From the NCBI RefSeq assembly GCF_011058165.1, contig NZ_JAALEG010000016.1:23994-87993 (forward strand): 64,000 nt of DNA, given 5' to 3'. Position 1 is the first letter of the stretch, and each line of letters begins with the position of its first letter. Of this stretch, positions 62,818 to 64,000 are shown piece after piece. This stretch comes from Rhodococcus aetherivorans. Its GTDB lineage: Bacteria > Actinomycetota > Actinomycetes > Mycobacteriales > Mycobacteriaceae. The notes under the pieces are model-generated. The model made no database searches, was not told the origin of the DNA, and saw only the letters and a list, made by a program, of their open reading frames with translations. The translations under genes were made by a program, and so were the position numbers.

Positions 62818-62840
62818 ACCCCACACCCGGAGGTCCCCTC

Positions 62841-63809
62841 TTGCATCCGCGCACCCTCGACGTCGCGATCGTCCAGGCCGGCGAACTCACCGAGGACCTC
62901 CTCGGCAACCTGGCCCGGCTCGCCGCCCTCGTCCGCACCGCCGCCGCACTCGACGCGACCGGCGCCGTCCCCGACCTGGTGGTGCTGCCCGAACTCGTCA
63001 CCACCCCCTACTTCTGCACCAGCCACGACGTCGATCGCACCCCCTGGGCGCAGACCGTCCCGGGTGAGGCCACCACGTTGTTCGGCGACCTCGCCCGCGA
63101 ACTCGGCTGCGCGATCGCCTTCGGCCTGTACGAGCGCACCGCCCACGACGTCATGCACAACTCCGTCGTGCTGATCGACCCGGCGGGCGAGGTCGTCACC
63201 TGGCGCACCCCCGACGGCGGCGCAGTGCCCGCCTACCGCAAGCTCTCGCTGCCCGCGAGCAAGGTCGGCGACGTCGACATCGACGAGAAGTACCACTTCG
63301 CGCCCGGCCAGGCCCCCGCCACCGCCGACCTGTTCGGCACCCGCTTCGGCTGCGTCATCTGCTACGACCGCACCTTCCCCGAATACTGGGCCGTCGCCCG
63401 CGCCCTCGGCGCCGAGGTGATGCTCGCGATCGTCTCGTCCCTCGGCACCCGCGAAGACCTGTTCCTCGCCGAGCTGCAGACCCGCGCCCTCGAATCGCAG
63501 ATGTGGATCGTCGCCGCCAACCGCGCCGGGCCGGAAACCCTGAACGGCGTGACCGTCGACTACTTCGGTCTCTCGTGCGTCATCGCTCCGAACGGCGAGA
63601 TCGTCGCGCAGGCACCCGCGCACCGGGCGGGGGAGACGCTGCGCTTCACCCTCGACCTCGACGCCGTCCCGGCCGTGCGCGCGGCCTTCCCGCTGGCCCG
63701 CGACCGTCGCCCCGGCGTGCTGCGCCTGCTCGCCGACCTCACCGCCGGCACCGTCCGGTCCGCGCCGCTGCCCCGGCCCAGTGCCCTGCCGCTGGAGGTG
63801 AGCGGGTGA
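62841..63809 (+). CDS. Nitrilase-superfamily carbon-nitrogen hydrolase
   Basis: 322 residues from the TTG at 62841, chosen because GGAGG lies 7 nt upstream and no ATG/GTG fits. The Glu-Lys-Cys triad is visible: Glu51 in VVLPELVTTPYF, Lys134 in AYRKLSLP, Cys174 in FGCVICYDRTFPEYW. Such enzymes hydrolyse amides or N-carbamoyl groups. Placed after rutA it may act on ureidoacrylate, N-carbamoyl-beta-alanine or a related ureido acid in place of RutB, an inference from context. Overlaps the next gene by 4 bp (GTGA). Confidence 0.85.
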   Translation: MHPRTLDVAIVQAGELTEDLLGNLARLAALVRTAAALDATGAVPDLVVLPELVTTPYFCTSHDVDRTPWAQTVPGEATTLFGDLARELGCAIAFGLYERTAHDVMHNSVVLIDPAGEVVTWRTPDGGAVPAYRKLSLPASKVGDVDIDEKYHFAPGQAPATADLFGTRFGCVICYDRTFPEYWAVARALGAEVMLAIVSSLGTREDLFLAELQTRALESQMWIVAANRAGPETLNGVTVDYFGLSCVIAPNGEIVAQAPAHRAGETLRFTLDLDAVPAVRAAFPLARDRRPGVLRLLADLTAGTVRSAPLPRPSALPLEVSG

Positions 63810-64000
63810 CCACCACCGACTATCCCGACCTCACCGCCGCCGCGGCCACCTCCGTCGACGACCTGCTGCCGCAGGCCCGCGCCGACATGGCACCCCTGCT
63901 CGAGACCTCCCGGCTCGCGCCGCTGCCGCCCGCACCCGACGCGCCGGCCGCCGAGCCCGCCCACTCCGTCGCGCTGCTCGCCGCGAGCCCCGTCCCGGCC
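63806..64000 (+). CDS. Unidentified protein, cut by the window end
   Basis: The first 65 codons of an open frame starting at the GTG at 63806, inside the nitrilase stop (GTGA overlap). The sequence (VTTTDYPDLTAAAATSVDDL; QARADMAPLLETSRLAPLPP) shows no diagnostic motif before the edge. Coupling to the nitrilase gene makes it a probable further step or partner in the same pyrimidine-nitrogen pathway. Family not recognisable. Confidence 0.6.
   Translation, partial: MTTTDYPDLTAAAATSVDDLLPQARADMAPLLETSRLAPLPPAPDAPAAEPAHSVALLAASPVPA

Overview
The window is high-GC actinobacterial DNA, most likely from Rhodococcus sensu lato or a close Nocardiaceae relative. Signs of this are abundant GTG starts, ATGA/GTGA stop-start overlaps, a close homologue of the Mycobacterium tuberculosis phosphodiesterase Rv0805, DUF3558 lipoproteins, a Stealth protein and DUF2510/SHOCT/DUF7144 small proteins. 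The genus is inferred from protein family content only. No rRNA, tRNA or CRISPR array was seen.

Layout. 1-6 kb: a cut GH15 glycosidase, a DUF4177-like protein, a membrane alpha/beta hydrolase and small conserved proteins. 6-11 kb: cpdA, then a hydratase / acetaldehyde dehydrogenase / 4-hydroxy-2-oxovalerate aldolase operon (lower meta-cleavage pathway) divergent from an IclR regulator. 11-13.5 kb: a DUF1254/DUF1214 protein and a Stealth phosphotransferase, separated by a strong terminator. 13.8-20.3 kb: a complete four-gene Wadjet (JetABCD) plasmid-defence operon. 20.4-22.3 kb: an ESX-type helical protein with a DUF3558 lipoprotein, then remnants including a conjugal coupling-protein (TraD/TraG type) fragment. 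22.3-29.1 kb: a LysR-controlled island with a CaiB CoA-transferase, two CitE-like lyases, a PrpF isomerase and a MatC-like permease, fitting catabolism of a branched dicarboxylic acid of the itaconate/citramalate kind. 29.5-34.4 kb: an IS1380 remnant, a truncated HNH protein, a pRiA4b ORF-3 family protein and a TnpB-like gene with a small translationally coupled partner. 34.6-38.7 kb: an SDR, a DEDDh exonuclease-BRCT-TerD fusion and a GIY-YIG protein.

38.9-55.5 kb is the most unusual part: a co-directional, tightly packed eight-gene operon. It encodes a small membrane protein, a secreted/membrane vWA protein, a 1189-aa tubulin-like (Tubulin_2) GTPase homologue, a two-TM coiled-coil protein, a beta-rich protein, a GAP1-type (GTPase-associated protein 1) protein, a second vWA-like protein and a zinc-ribbon TRAFAC/DO-GTPase2-like GTPase. 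The architecture matches a class of NTP-dependent conflict systems predicted by comparative genomics in multicellular bacteria. To my knowledge its mechanism has not been shown experimentally, so it is the best candidate here for an undescribed system.

55.6-64 kb: a PASTA lipoprotein, an HNH endonuclease, small membrane and lipoproteins, and a LacI regulator next to rutA, a nitrilase-family amidohydrolase and a cut gene (probable pyrimidine-nitrogen use). A 16-bp perfect hairpin separates rutA from the nitrilase gene. Wadjet, TnpB, nucleases, the TerD fusion and the GTPase/tubulin operon together make 13-57 kb resemble a defence or accessory island, with scars of mobile elements inside it.
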